Positions 1 to 11,080 of a DNA stretch of 64,000 bases are shown one piece after another. The stretch lies in NCBI RefSeq assembly GCF_005239225.2, contig NC_133297.1:9122392-9186391 (forward strand). The letters are read 5' to 3'. The translations under genes and the position numbers were made by a program. The DNA is from Populus alba (Eukaryota > Streptophyta > Magnoliopsida > Malpighiales > Salicaceae). Every line of letters begins with the position of its first letter. Within the stretch, counting starts at the first letter, position 1. The notes beneath the pieces were generated by a model. The model did no database searches. It worked only from the letters and a program-made list of their open reading frames with translations, and had not been told where the DNA came from.

Positions 1-108
1 GCCTTCAGAGTTCAGATTAGTTTGAGCTGGTCTCATTCGTCAGAGCTTCTGGGCCGGCTAACAAGAACTATGGGCCTATTTCTTTATTCTGAGATAAGCT
101 TATGGGCC

Positions 109-690
109 TCTTTATACAGGCTGTAGCCTGTAGTTGAGTTTGTGTTCAAACAGTGGCCCGTTTGTTTGCTGTTCAGCTCTACCACGCGGTGGTCTCCCTC
201 GAATACTGTGTTGTGCTATGCGTATTATATTATATTGTGACATGAAGCAGCGTAATTTTTATTTTTTTTTTATAACAAACTATGATGTTGTATTGTAAGT
301 GATTTATTATTGTTTAGATAAAATAACCATGAATTATACAAATTCATTATAAGATTTTTAGTAGCTATGTTGATAAAAATACCACGGCTAACATTTTAAA
401 TTTGAAATGTCACGTGAATTTAATATAATTTGTGTACTTGTATTTATTTTAATTTAAAATTCCTGCAAAATCAACTTTTTTATATATATCATATCATGAA
501 TAGCATATAACAAGGTAAAATACTTATTGTTAATATTCTTAATTATATGCATTTACCATGAAAAAATAAATGCAAGTTTGTTCTCGATAAAGATTATAGT
601 ATTTATTTTTGTGGATATAAGATTTACACTTCACGGTATAAAATAACTATACTTCAAATATTTGAATGGATGTCGAGGTAAGTATGCCCT
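109..690. repeat. Left arm of tandem unit A (copy of 10500-11080)
   Basis: This stretch matches 10500-11080 with only scattered differences. It includes a distinctive block with ACCACGCGGTGGTCTCCCTC at about 181-200 and again at about 10570-10589. The match stops near 690, just after a GTCGAGGTAA string, where unit A and unit B become unrelated. I read it as the left end of the tandem duplication that carries the two stachyose synthase genes. No coding frame of interest is present, and positions 1-108 show no recognised feature. Confidence 0.85.
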
Positions 691-2778
691 CATTTCTTCT
701 CTGAAAAGTCGAGATCCAAAAAATCATTTTTTATCCGATTCCAGACCAAAATACCCTGAAAATATCGTAAGAATCCTGCTTGACTTATAACAGCCTCAGA
801 TAACAAACCTGTAAAAAAAATTTACAATCAACTTGTGATGTAAAAATTTCCCAAGATCAAATATACCATTCTATACATGTAGAATAACAAAATACATAGC
901 GGTGAAACTTTCCTCGTAGAATAGAATTTATTAACATAAAAATAGATTTTTTATAGTCAAACTTAGAATTAGCTAACTCTCTCTCCATTTTTTAAAGCAT
1001 GGATTAAAAAAAATATAAAATTTTGGATCGAAATAAGTTTTTTAAAACACAAAAAACTGAAAAATCAGAAATTATAGAGCAGCAGACCAAATTAAACTTT
1101 TTATACAGACTTTGAAGTCGACACCTGTTTTCCAACTTTTTTTTGCTTTAGGCTAGTTTGTTTTGCATCTGCTTTTGTGTTTGCGGTGTAAAAAATATAG
1201 TAAGGTGTTTGGTAATTATAAAAACTGCATTTTATACTGCGGAACTAATAAAAAATTGAGTTTGAAACGTAATTTTTACTTGTTTTTTTAATTGAGTTTC
1301 GTAAAATATTATTTATTTTCACGTTTCAAAAGCGTTTTTTAAAAAATTTGATAATTTTTTATATTTTTTTATTTGCTTTATTAATATTTTTTTGTGTTTT
1401 TATATTATTTTAATGCGTTGATATCAAAAATATTTTTTTAAAAATAAAAATACATTATTTTAATGCATTTCTAAGTAAAAACACTTTAAAAAGCAACCGC
1501 AACCACACAACTACCAAATATTTTTTTACATGTTTTTTGCTGTAAATAAACTATAACCAGAATTTTTACCAAACACTTATCTAAATCTAACTAATCTCAG
1601 CTAACCATATTTTTTTGAACTTATTTTTTTTTCAAATTATAACCACAAAAGTTACCTAAAAAATAAATACACTCTTAAAAAATCTGAATTAAATAGATAT
1701 GAACTTGGCAAAAAAAAAAAAAAAAAGAGTTAATCGGGATGAAAACAATTGAATGATCAAAATGAAAAAATTAACTGCAGCAATCCAAATTGTTAAAGCA
1801 TGCATAGGGTATGTGGCTGCTATGTTTTTTCCGTCTAGTTTTTTTCTTAAACTATTCTAAAACAAATAGGTAATGAGCATGATAATTAACCGAAAAAAAA
1901 AGAGAGAGAGAAGATTTTACTTATTCCCTCTCAAGATATTATTTATTGGGATAGTGTTTTTTTTTTCTTTTCTCTGTTTAATTTATATATTTTTTTTTTA
2001 TCTTTTAACATTAAGTTTATCAGAGATTGAACTTTATATTTTTTTTTTAATTTATTTTTTATGAGGTTATTATAATCTCATAATCTAGAATGTGAATTTA
2101 GTAAGGCAATTTATTTAACTCGAGTTTTTTTCTCTTGTTCTAATTGATTTCAATCTCATCTCTCAATATTGGATAAGATTCATGATTTATTTATGTTACT
2201 TTCTATGGGGTTATCCTTGTCTTATGACTTGTGTTACGGGTTCGATGAGTTAACCCAAGTTGACTCGAGTTGTTTTTTGTGTTTTTTTTTAAGTTAATTT
2301 TTTATTTTTAATTTCATCATTCAATATTATATTCATTGAGGGTTGATATTTATAATTTTTTGCAAATTATTTTTTACGAAGCTATCATAGTCTCATAATC
2401 TAGACCACGAGTTTGTTGATTTAACTTGGTTGGCTTGATTTTTTTACCCCTTATCTTAATTAACTTCTTTCTCTCTAAATTTCATCATTCAATGGTGGGT
2501 TGATTGAAAATTAAGTTTTATAATTTGTTTTATTTTTTTTTATGAAATAATTATTGTTTTATGACTCAGGTTACAAGTTTGACGGATTAACCTTGATTGA
2601 CTCGAGTTATTTTTTTTATATATAATGTTTTTTTTTTTCATTTCATGTTTTATGATTTCATTTTGTGGCTGGCGGTTAAGAGGAAGCTTCACACTCGTGA
2701 TAGGCTTCGGTTCCTGGATATTGACCCTTTGTGTGTTTTCTGCCGGCTTGATCAAGAGTCCCACCATCATTTATTTTT
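691..2778. other. AT-rich intergenic stretch, no gene seen
   Basis: About 2.1 kb without a supportable gene. The sequence is dominated by A and T runs. The longest open frames are poly-Phe/Leu/Ile translations of T-rich DNA and are not genes. A MITE-like repeat sits at about 1195-1575. This stretch has no counterpart at the matching place in unit B, which is filled there by another repeat. Confidence 0.7.
1195..1575. repeat. MITE-like dispersed repeat copy
   Basis: The ends read roughly GTGTTTGGTA at the left and TACCAAACAC at the right, an inverted pair. The interior has the ATTTTAATGCRTTGATATC and TTATTTTAATGCATTTC motifs that recur near 12850, 19565, 25515, 30180, 34371, 45965, 47410 and 59450. 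This is a short non-coding inverted-repeat element. I infer a DNA-transposon MITE; its superfamily is not resolved because no clean target-site duplication was seen. Confidence 0.6.
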
Positions 2779-3912
2779 CAGTTGGTGGTTTAGTTAGTTA
2801 ACTTTGCAGTTGGTGGTCTTACTTGACTTTCTTGTCACGCTACCATTGGGCCGATCAAAAATTACTCAAATGGATAATCTCGAAAAAGCAAATTACTCTC
2901 TCACTTTCCTTGTTTGAAGGTTCGATTGGATTTTTCTGAGGATAATTATGAGAACCCACATGAAGTTTCTCTGCCCTCTCCAGTTCATGTCATGGTTTGT
3001 CCACTCTACTACAGACGAAAGCCAGTCTCAATTGAGATGAAATTTACGATCTTTTGAAGGTGATTGATGACTAATACAGTCTTCTCTGCTGGTCAATTTG
3101 GCTGTTGGAATGTGGAGAGACTAATCGAATTTCTCCTAGCTGTTTGCAGAGTTTTAATTTGCTGTTCAACGTCGATTTCCGCCAGCTTGGATCCACATGG
3201 ATCTTTGCAAACACCATGAGATGTTAATTCTGGGTCTAACCCTTAATAACAGGACTGTTTTCTTAATTTTATTTTTATCATTAACTTTCTGGGTAATTAG
3301 TTGGTATTATTCTATACAAATAATTCAAATCAAATTAAGTTGAACTATACTGCATGCGCGCAGTTAAAAGAAATGATTTACTAGAATCCCAGAGACCAAA
3401 CGCCCGCTTGTTCCCTTCAACTCTGCATGATTTTCAAAGCAGAAGGCAATCCAAAGTTTGTTGTTACAGTGGCTCGGATTGTCAGCTACATTCTTCTGTG
3501 AAGCAACATCTGATTCATTTTTATTTTGGTGAACCTTCCAGTTAAAGTTTTGATTCTGTCCTAATGTATCTTTAGCTTTATGTGCACTGTAGGCCCCCCT
3601 CTCTGTCTGTTTTTTCGAGAAGACATAAAGGGCTCTCTTTAATTCACCAGAAGCATTTTTAAAAAAAATTTATTTCACAAATTTGGAGTGTGATCACATT
3701 CAGGAACAACTGTTTTTGATTTGCTAGTCTTAAGAGCTTCAAAGATGATGGATCAAATATACGTCGAATTAAAGGAGCAATCAAATCAAGATTACACCTC
3801 GATAACATACATCCAATTTCAAAGTTTCATGTATTGCTGGTGTACGACAGACTTTTTGATCAACTATTAGAATCTGGCTTTCAACTTCCTCGCCATGAAC
3901 AACTAAACAACT
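2779..3912. repeat. STS-A 3' flank, duplicated at 13026-15004
   Basis: Homology to unit B resumes here (2779 with 13026) and continues into the stachyose synthase coding sequence. The B counterpart is longer because it received a 728-bp hAT-like element and a SINE. Within it, 3344-3545 matches 13496-13697 almost without change. Small 63-residue frames in both copies are probably chance, as the sequence lies in the 3' flank of the gene on the other strand. Confidence 0.8.
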
Positions 3913-3998
3913 TCAAAAAAGAAAAGCAACTTCAGATATGCCACCAGCGGCTTCAGTCCAAGGGAGATTCAAGCTCAGTTTGCCAAAGCCACCTCAGC

Positions 3999-4231
3999 AA
4001 AAAAAAAAAAACAAAAAAAAAAAAACAAAAAAAAACAAAAAAAAACAAAAAAAAAAACAAAAAAAAAACAAAAAAATATAAAAAACAAAAACAATATATA
4101 TATAAAAAAAATGAAATAAAATAAAATAGCATAAAAATAATAAAAATAAAAATAAATAAAAAATAAAAATTAAAAAAAATAGAAATAAATAAAAATAAAT
4201 AAATAAAAATAAATAAATAAATAAAAAAATA
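3999..4231. repeat. A-rich low-complexity tract inside STS-A exon 4
   Basis: The tract is 233 bp of almost pure A with spaced C (A-runs separated by C) and then AAAT/AAAAT units. It replaces a 7-bp stretch (TCCATTC) still present in STS-B at the matching place. It destroys the last coding exon. No target-site duplication was seen. It may be an expanded simple repeat, an old retroposon tail or an assembly artefact. Confidence 0.85.
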
Positions 4232-4500
4232 AAGAAACACTTCTCTGGAGATGCGTTGGAGTATGATAAGAAATTCCCCCCGCCTTTAACCTCAATCTTT
4301 ACACAAGTCTCAGCTTCAGAATCAAAATACTCCAGTTCTTGAATTATGCCACCACTATTAAACATGTTGGTCAGTCCAATAGGAGCAAATTTGATACTGT
4401 TGCCTAGCTTCTTGACGGGCACAAAGCCCTTGCTCCTTTTCTCTTGGGGGTCCCATCCAGCTCCTTGGCAGTTGAAAGCTCCGATCACACCTCCATGCTG

Positions 4501-5321
4501 GGTTTTATGAAATATAATTAATTTATAATTAAATTTGAATCGATATTATAACAACTCCTTAACCAAGATAAAATAATAATCTCATGTCAACTGAAAAACA
4601 AAATAATTAACTTTTTTCCTCTCTCAATTCATCCTTTCTTCACTTGATTCTTCTTTATATTAGAGTTTTATAAGTTATACTTTGTAAATTTATAAGGTTA
4701 TTTTCTTACATTTTCTATTTTTTTTCCTTGGATTTTTTTTTATGTTTTCCCTTTCTTCTCTCTTGCCTTTTCTTTTCTTTCCTTTTCTATTCTGCTTCTT
4801 TTCAGTCAGCAACATATATAAAAAAGGAAGAGCTTATTTGTTTTATTTTTTAATGGCAAATAATTATTTTACCCTTAATGAGTTGTTTTGCTTTTATTTG
4901 ACAGTTTTATTTTTTAATGGCAAATAATTATTTTACCCTTAATGAGTTGTTTTGCTTTTATTTGACAGTTTTTTTTTGTTAGCATTACCAAGCTCCGTTC
5001 ATTCTAAAATTTTAACCAGATTTTATTCAATATATTTTAAGATCCCTTATAAAATTTCAGCTCAATTTAATAGTCGGATTGAAAATTACGTTCAATAACG
5101 TAAAATTAGTCAAATTGTGATTTTTCATTAAATTTCTAAATTTCTTCAAAAATTCTAAAATTTTAATCCAAGTTAAAGTATTATATTACAAGGCTCTACG
5201 CAAATTTGTAAAATTTTTTGATAACTTAATTAAAAATTAAAATTTTATTTTATATAAAACTAGTCAAAAAAATAGTGATAGGCTAGAGCCCACCCTAGCC
5301 CTCAGCACAGCTCCGCCCTTG
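4501..5321. other. Insertion or replacement in STS-A intron 3
   Basis: In STS-B intron 3 spans 15581-15816. In STS-A the same intron runs 4498-5388, because 821 bp of unrelated AT-rich DNA stands in place of about 165 bp (15584-15748 in B). The insert contains a perfect 64-bp tandem duplication. Its right end is GC-richer, with CCACCCTAGCCCTCAGCACA at about 5290-5309. I infer a transposon fragment but see no terminal repeats or coding frame. The acceptor AG next to exon 4 survives with a weaker pyrimidine tract. Confidence 0.7.
4841..4968. repeat. 64-bp tandem duplication
   Basis: Two consecutive copies (4841-4904 and 4905-4968) are essentially identical. Each runs from TTTTATTTTTTAATGGC to TTTGACAG. 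Identity this high points to a recent event within the intron insertion. Confidence 0.9.
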
Positions 5322-8005
5322 GTTAAATAACGAAACATGTTGGAGTTTTTATCTAGAACTAGTCCTTCAAGACAAAATAAATGAATACCTTGTTGAAGTT
5401 CCAAATCTTGAGAGTTGTTTTCTTGTCAAATAGAGGGTTCCGGAAGAGGCAATCCCTAGTGGGCAGGGCAAAATGTTGGCACCTGGGAATGGTACCATCA
5501 GGGTACACAAGTTTCTTGAGCAGTTCAAAATCATGACCACCGACGGAGTCACTCACGTAGACAGGTCCGCCACAAATAGCTCTTGAACCAGCATGAAACT
5601 TGGCACACAGATGGTCGGATTGGAACATATCCCAATCAGGTTGTATAATCTGACCCATCCACATGCTGTCGTAGGCACAATGGATCATATGGACCCCTTG
5701 TAACCAGAAATCGTCACCTGTAGCAAAAACGTGTCAGATCTCAGCTGCATGGTAAAAACAACTAGAAAAAAAACGTATAAAACTATAAAGGAGACCATTT
5801 GGTTAATTCTTTCTTACCCACTCCTCCCATGGACATCTGCTTTGTTCCTAGGAAGAAGAAATCATTGCATTGTTGCATGCTAGAGATGAGTCCAGATCCT
5901 TTCAAATTCCCCGCCAGGGAATCTGACAGGCCCTTGTAATAAGACTTTGCAAGCTCAACACGGCCTCCATATTCTTCAGACACATACTCAAGAGTCTGTG
6001 TTAGACAATTTAGATTTAGATACACGATAATTAAGGAACTCCAATATAGAATATCCAAATATTCATAAATAAAAGGAAATATGAAAAAGAGATGTATAAA
6101 GAAAGTCTCACATGCATGCCATCTACTTTCACTCCTGTAATGCCAACACTGGCAAGGTAGGAGTGCCTGGAATCATAGAAATCTCCTGCTTGGTCAGGCT
6201 GAACAAGACCAATACCGCCTTCAATGATCTTAACCACAGCGAGATCATTCATTGTCCCATCAAGACCACCAGACAGTTTGCAAGGAATGATCTTTGAATT
6301 CAAATGAGTAGCACCTGGCCTAACGCCACCCCAGGCACCACAGAGAGCATGCCACACATAAATATCATCCAACCCTTTAAACTTTGTCCTCAAATCTCTC
6401 GTGAAAGCTCTCATGCCATAACTGTCAGCCTTGCAAGAACAACTTCCAGAGCTCCCAGTGGAAACACTCTTTTCATCTCCACAGAACATGACATCCAGCT
6501 CTTGTTTCGACTTCTGAATTTTAGATTCAAAAGCAGACAAGTCAGTAACACCTGATTGGATTGCCTTATCTCGATCCTTCTCAGCATGCTCGAGTTCAAT
6601 TGCCTTTGAGATAAGCATCTTTGGTTTCTTTGGATCAAATGAAGGAGGGTGAGGACCCAGCATAGACCCTCCCTTGTACTCTCTAAACTTCTCACATTCA
6701 TCAAGCCTGTGAAGCCTGGCAGTCATTTGAGTCCCACCAAGAACAAGGTTTTTAGCATCCTCGTTCGGATTCTCACCATCAAAATTGATGCTTTGCCAGC
6801 CATCATCAATGAAAAGAAACCTTGGAGAGACACCACCCTCAACAAAATCATTCACACCATGCCATACACCGGCAGGCTCTACGGTTAAATAAAATGCATC
6901 CCAAGTGCACCACCCAAATTTATCAATAAGAGAAGGGGCAGCTTTCTCTTCCAAAAGCTTGAAGGTGTTGAGGTGGACCCTCAGTGCACTATAGGCCTCA
7001 TTCATGATACGGTAAGGATTTTCAGACACATGAACATAAGCGATAGCATCAAAAGATGATGCTGTCACCTTAGTAGAACCGCTCTCAGCACAAATCATGA
7101 CATGGCCATCAGTTCCAGGATGGAGAGCAGACCTAAGACTTCCATCAATGACGGGTATGATTATGACATAAGACCTTATTTCAGGAACATTAAGGAGAAC
7201 CCATTGAGTTTCCATTTGCAAATCAGAACCAGAGTTACCCACCCACATGGTAGACCACCAAGTTTTGAATCTAAAGATGGACAAAAATTCCCTTCCCGTG
7301 AACTTACCAAGGGAGTTGATTAAGCGGTCTGACGGAGCCTCTTTGTGGAAACCCAGGAATCCGCCCTTGTGCGACAGAGCTTGGACACGCTGGAGCAGAG
7401 CAAGTGGAGCATCAGGGGGTTTCCAGATAGAAGAAAAGAAGGGAGCAAAAGTCACGTTGCTTGGAACTTCAGAGAGCAATGGAAATCCCTTGACACTAAA
7501 TTTCCCAGTCGACAAATCAAAGTATTTGTCTGAACTATCATCATGTTTACGAATGCTAAGAGGTGGACTAGCGGGATTTGGGGGAGCCATAGCAGAGGAA
7601 AACAGAGCAAAAACGGAGAGAGCTAAAAGAAGAATAAAATGTTTGGAAGAATAACTAAAGGGAGGATTTTATGGAGTTCTGTAAGGAACTCTTATGGAAG
7701 AAAATCGTTGAATTTTTTTTTCTTATGAATTACAAACTGTGAAAAGCAAGTGTATATCCTCTAGAATATATAAGATCTTGAGCTCAAAGTATATTTCTGC
7801 ACAGAACTAGAAGGTGAAATCAGCAATATACAGTTAACAGATATAGAACTTGACACAGAATTATACGTGTAAACAATCTTAGACGGACTAGAGGCTTTGA
7901 AGAGACTTGAGATCACACACGAAAACAAAAAACTCGAGAGCACAAAAGAAAAGGCTAATAAGCGCAGAAGAGGAGAATAATTGCTTGCATGTAAGGCAAT
8001 GAACA

Positions 8006-8041
8006 TATTTATAGATTAAAAAATGGAATGGGTACGTGTAC
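8006..8041 (-). promoter_or_regulatory. STS-A promoter: TATA box and ACGTG element
   Basis: On the minus strand TATAAATA lies at 8006-8013, about 415 bp upstream of the ATG at 7590. A GTACACGTAC palindrome-like block lies just upstream (8032-8041) and holds an ACGT core that could act as an ABRE or G-box-like site. Both are also present in STS-B at 18475-18482 and 18501-18510. The long leader implied between TATA and ATG is conserved in both copies. Function is inferred from position. Confidence 0.55.
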
Positions 8042-8052
8042 ACAGAATCAAT

Positions 8053-8975
8053 ACAATAAAATTAATAAATACAAATACAAATATTGATGGAATATTTTTA
8101 GTGATATATTACAATAAATTTTATTGAAATAAATATTTTTTTGATATATATTGAAAAAATTATAGTAGAAAAACAATTAAAATAAAGCTAAAAAATATGA
8201 TGACATGTTATTTATACTTACAGAATTTGCCTATGGTGTTAATACCATCGATAAAATTTATTCGTAATTTCGTTAGTAAACTGCTCACTTCTCTCCAATA
8301 CTATTCATCATGTCAATTACAATGATATCACCAACAAAAAATTCCGTCAGTATTTTTCAGAGAGCTCTAGAATTGTTCACTTCTCAATTGTATTGTTAAT
8401 TATTGTTATTTACAGACAAAGCACCGACGTATTGAAAACTCGTCAGTGTTATTTGGATGGTTTTTAAAACTTTTTGATTAAATTGAAGGTTTAAATTAAA
8501 TATTACATATGAAATCATGACGGATTGAAAAGGCATTGGTGATATTTGGATTTTTTGAATTTTTTTTATTAAATTAAAAATCCAAATTAAATATTACAGA
8601 CAAAATCACCGATGAAATGATTAAAAATATTAATATTTAATTATCCATCGGTAAAACCGTCTGTAAAATATTCCAATAAAAAGACGAGAATCCCTCATTT
8701 CATAACAAACGATCCTCGTTTTCTTCTTTTCTATATGTAAAAAACATCAACATCATTTTTTTTTCTTTCTTCAACTCCTTCTTTTCTTCTCCATACTCAG
8801 GTATGAGTTTTTTTTTTCTCTTATTATTTTTTTTTTAATTAATATACTTTATGAATCTGTTATTTTTTCTCTTCTCAACTTCACTCACAACTACATTAAG
8901 ATAAAATTGTTTTTCTTTTCATGTTTTTTTGCATTATATATTTTTTATTTTATTTTTAAATTTTTTTATGTTCTT
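8053..8975. mobile_element. Truncated CACTA-like element (left part only)
   Basis: This sequence matches the left 0.9 kb of the complete element at 21620-23139, beginning at its terminal inverted repeat. Here the first bases read CAATACAATA rather than CACTACAATA. It holds the same subterminal motifs (CCATCGGTAAAACCGTCTGT type). The match ends near 8975, where the duplicated block at 8978 begins, so the right half and right terminus are missing. It is non-coding and immobile. Confidence 0.75.
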
Positions 8976-8977
8976 AA

Positions 8978-10497
8978 AAATAAATGCAAGTTTGTTCTCG
9001 ATAAAGATTATCTCATTATAGTATTTTTTTTTTTTGTGGATATTAGGTTGAGAACATAAAATAACTATCCTTCAAATACTTCAATAGATATCGAGGTAAA
9101 CAAGCACTAAATTCTTCTTTCTTTTAAAAAAACTAGAATAAATACGAAGAATTTTATTTTGAAAAAAAAATTATACATTTTTTTCTATATTTTATTAGTT
9201 TTGAATTTATCGTTACAATTTATTAAAATATTTTTTTTTTGAAATCATTACAGTCTCAGATAAACTTCCAAATATTGATTGATGTTTATTTTTTACACAC
9301 ATTTATTTTTGTTATTATATCACTAAAAAAAAAATAATCTAGAAAAACAAATTTTTTAAACTTAGTTGATTCTATCATTTGATTCATGGGTTTTATGAGT
9401 GAGGCCTCAGATCCTGAGTTGATCAAACATGTTACCATATAAATATTAAAAAATATATCTTCTTGATTTTTTTAAAAAATTAAATCATGCTTTTTATTAG
9501 GTGTTTGAGTTGTCTTTTAACCCATCAAATCAACCAAACCATACAAAGAGTCAACTTTTACGTGGGTTAATTTTAAACTCAAGTTATGCAATGGGTCAAG
9601 TCGACAAGTTTCAAGATTGATTCATTGGGTCTAATTTAATAACAATACCAAATATTTTTCTTTTTTTATTTTTAAAAATATCATCTTCATTTTTTTTTTT
9701 CAATTGAATTCTTTTTAATTTTTTTAAATCAATCTTATCCTTTAGTATTTTATGGTGTTTAAATTGGTTTCATTACTTGTTTCAGTTTGTTTTTTTATAA
9801 AGTTATTACAGTCTCAAACAAAAATCATAATATTTATAAATAGTTTTTTAAAATAGTTTTTTTCATTGAAAATATATTAAAATAATTTCATTTTAGATTT
9901 TTTAAGATTCTTAACATTAATTTATCAAAACTATAAAATATTAATTTAAAACTTGTTTTCAAATTAAAATCACTTTAAAAAATATCTAAAAATAAAAACA
10001 AAAGTATAAAAGTTGTGACAAATAACCCCATCTTATAACTTATTAGCACATTGACTCGTGCTCTGTAGCAGGTCTGGCGGTCAAGAAGTCCTTTTTTAGG
10101 TATGGCTAGGCATCAAGGCCTAATGCTAAGAGAAAGAAATTCAATTCAACCTAACTTCAAATGAAAAAAACTTTATTATCACTAAACTTTTATATTATAT
10201 AAAAAAAATCTTATCAATTTATTTTCTATTTATAATATGAAAAAAAAAATCTAAAGAGAAGAAAATAAAATTAAAAATATTTGGCGATTCCACCAAAACC
10301 CAACAACTTTTTGCATGAAAACAGCAAAAACAACTCTCCCAACAATATTTTTTATACTAGAAAAATAGAAAAGATGAGGCTCTCATTACGCTACATAATT
10401 TATAGTGCAATGAATCTACAGGTATTATATATTTTTATTCCTTTTAAAATATAATATAACAAGGGGAAAAGGTGAAAAAAAAAAATAATTTTAAAAC
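8978..10497. repeat. 1.5-kb direct repeat, copy 1
   Basis: It matches 10956-12508 along nearly its whole length, with many small substitutions and indels. Shared landmarks include the ATAAATGCAAGTTTGT start, a CTCATATTGACTYGT-like stretch near 10045 and 12027, and an AAGGGGAAAAGGTGAAAAA end. A short piece of its left end also occurs at 571-690. There is no gene in it. It is more diverged than the STS copies, so the duplication is older or the block was amplified separately. Confidence 0.8.
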
Positions 10498-10499
10498 TC

Positions 10500-11080
10500 T
10501 TTATACATGCTGTAGCCTGTAGTTGAGTTTGTTTTCAAACAGTGGCCCGTTCGTTTATTGTTCGGTTCTACCACGCGGTGGTCTCCCTCGAATAGTGTGT
10601 TGTGCTATGCGTATTATATTATATTATGAATCTGTGATATGAAGCAACGTAATAAATTATTTTTTTAAATAACAAATGTTGTATTACAAGTAATTTATTA
10701 TTATTTAGTTAAAATAACCATAAATTATACAAATTCATTATAAGATTTTTAGTAGCTGTGATAATAAAAATACCACCCTAACATTTTAATTTTGAAATGT
10801 CACGTGAGTTTAATATAATTTTTGTACTTGTATTTATTTTAATTTAAAAGTCCTGCATAATCAATTTATTTATATATATCTCATATGAAGAATAGTACAT
10901 AACAAGGTAAAATACTAATTGTTAATATTCTTAATTATATGTATTTACTATAAAAAAATAAATGCAAGTTTGTACTCGATAAATATTATCTCATTATAGT
11001 ATTTATTTTTGTGGATATTAGGCTGAGAAAATTAAATAACTATCCTTCAAATACTTCAATGGATGTCGAGGTAAACAAGC
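10500..11080. repeat. Left arm of tandem unit B (copy of 109-690)
   Basis: This is the counterpart of 109-690 and marks the start of the second tandem unit, giving an offset of about 10.4 kb between the units. It runs straight into the second copy of the 1.5-kb repeat. No coding sequence was seen. Confidence 0.85.

Larger units (their letters stand above)
3913..7590 (-). pseudogene. Stachyose synthase pseudogene (STS-A), GH36
   Basis: A near-identical tandem copy of the intact gene at 15005-18066. Exon 1 is 6112-7590, exon 2 is 5818-5995, exon 3 is 5389-5717, and the exon 4 remains are 3913-4497. Exon 1 is open and differs from STS-B at only about ten residues, including KVDG in place of KVDV at the presumed GH36 nucleophile motif and FLFIDDGW for FLIIDDGW. 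Damage seen: a 39-bp in-frame deletion in exon 3 that removes the DPNGDPMG segment; a 201-bp in-frame deletion in exon 4; a 16-bp deletion close to a 233-bp A-rich tract (3999-4231) that breaks the C-terminal frame; and an 821-bp replacement in intron 3. The copy kept its TATA box and leader, so a transcript is possible. A functional enzyme is very unlikely. Confidence 0.9.

Noticed and set aside
1873..2064. 63-residue Phe/Leu-rich frame
   Set aside because: Translation of T-rich low-complexity DNA with no homologue in unit B.
6112..7654. Plus-strand open frames opposite STS-A exon 1 (for example 7247-7654)
   Set aside because: They are shadows of the conserved GH36 frame on the other strand, and identical shadows occur over STS-B.
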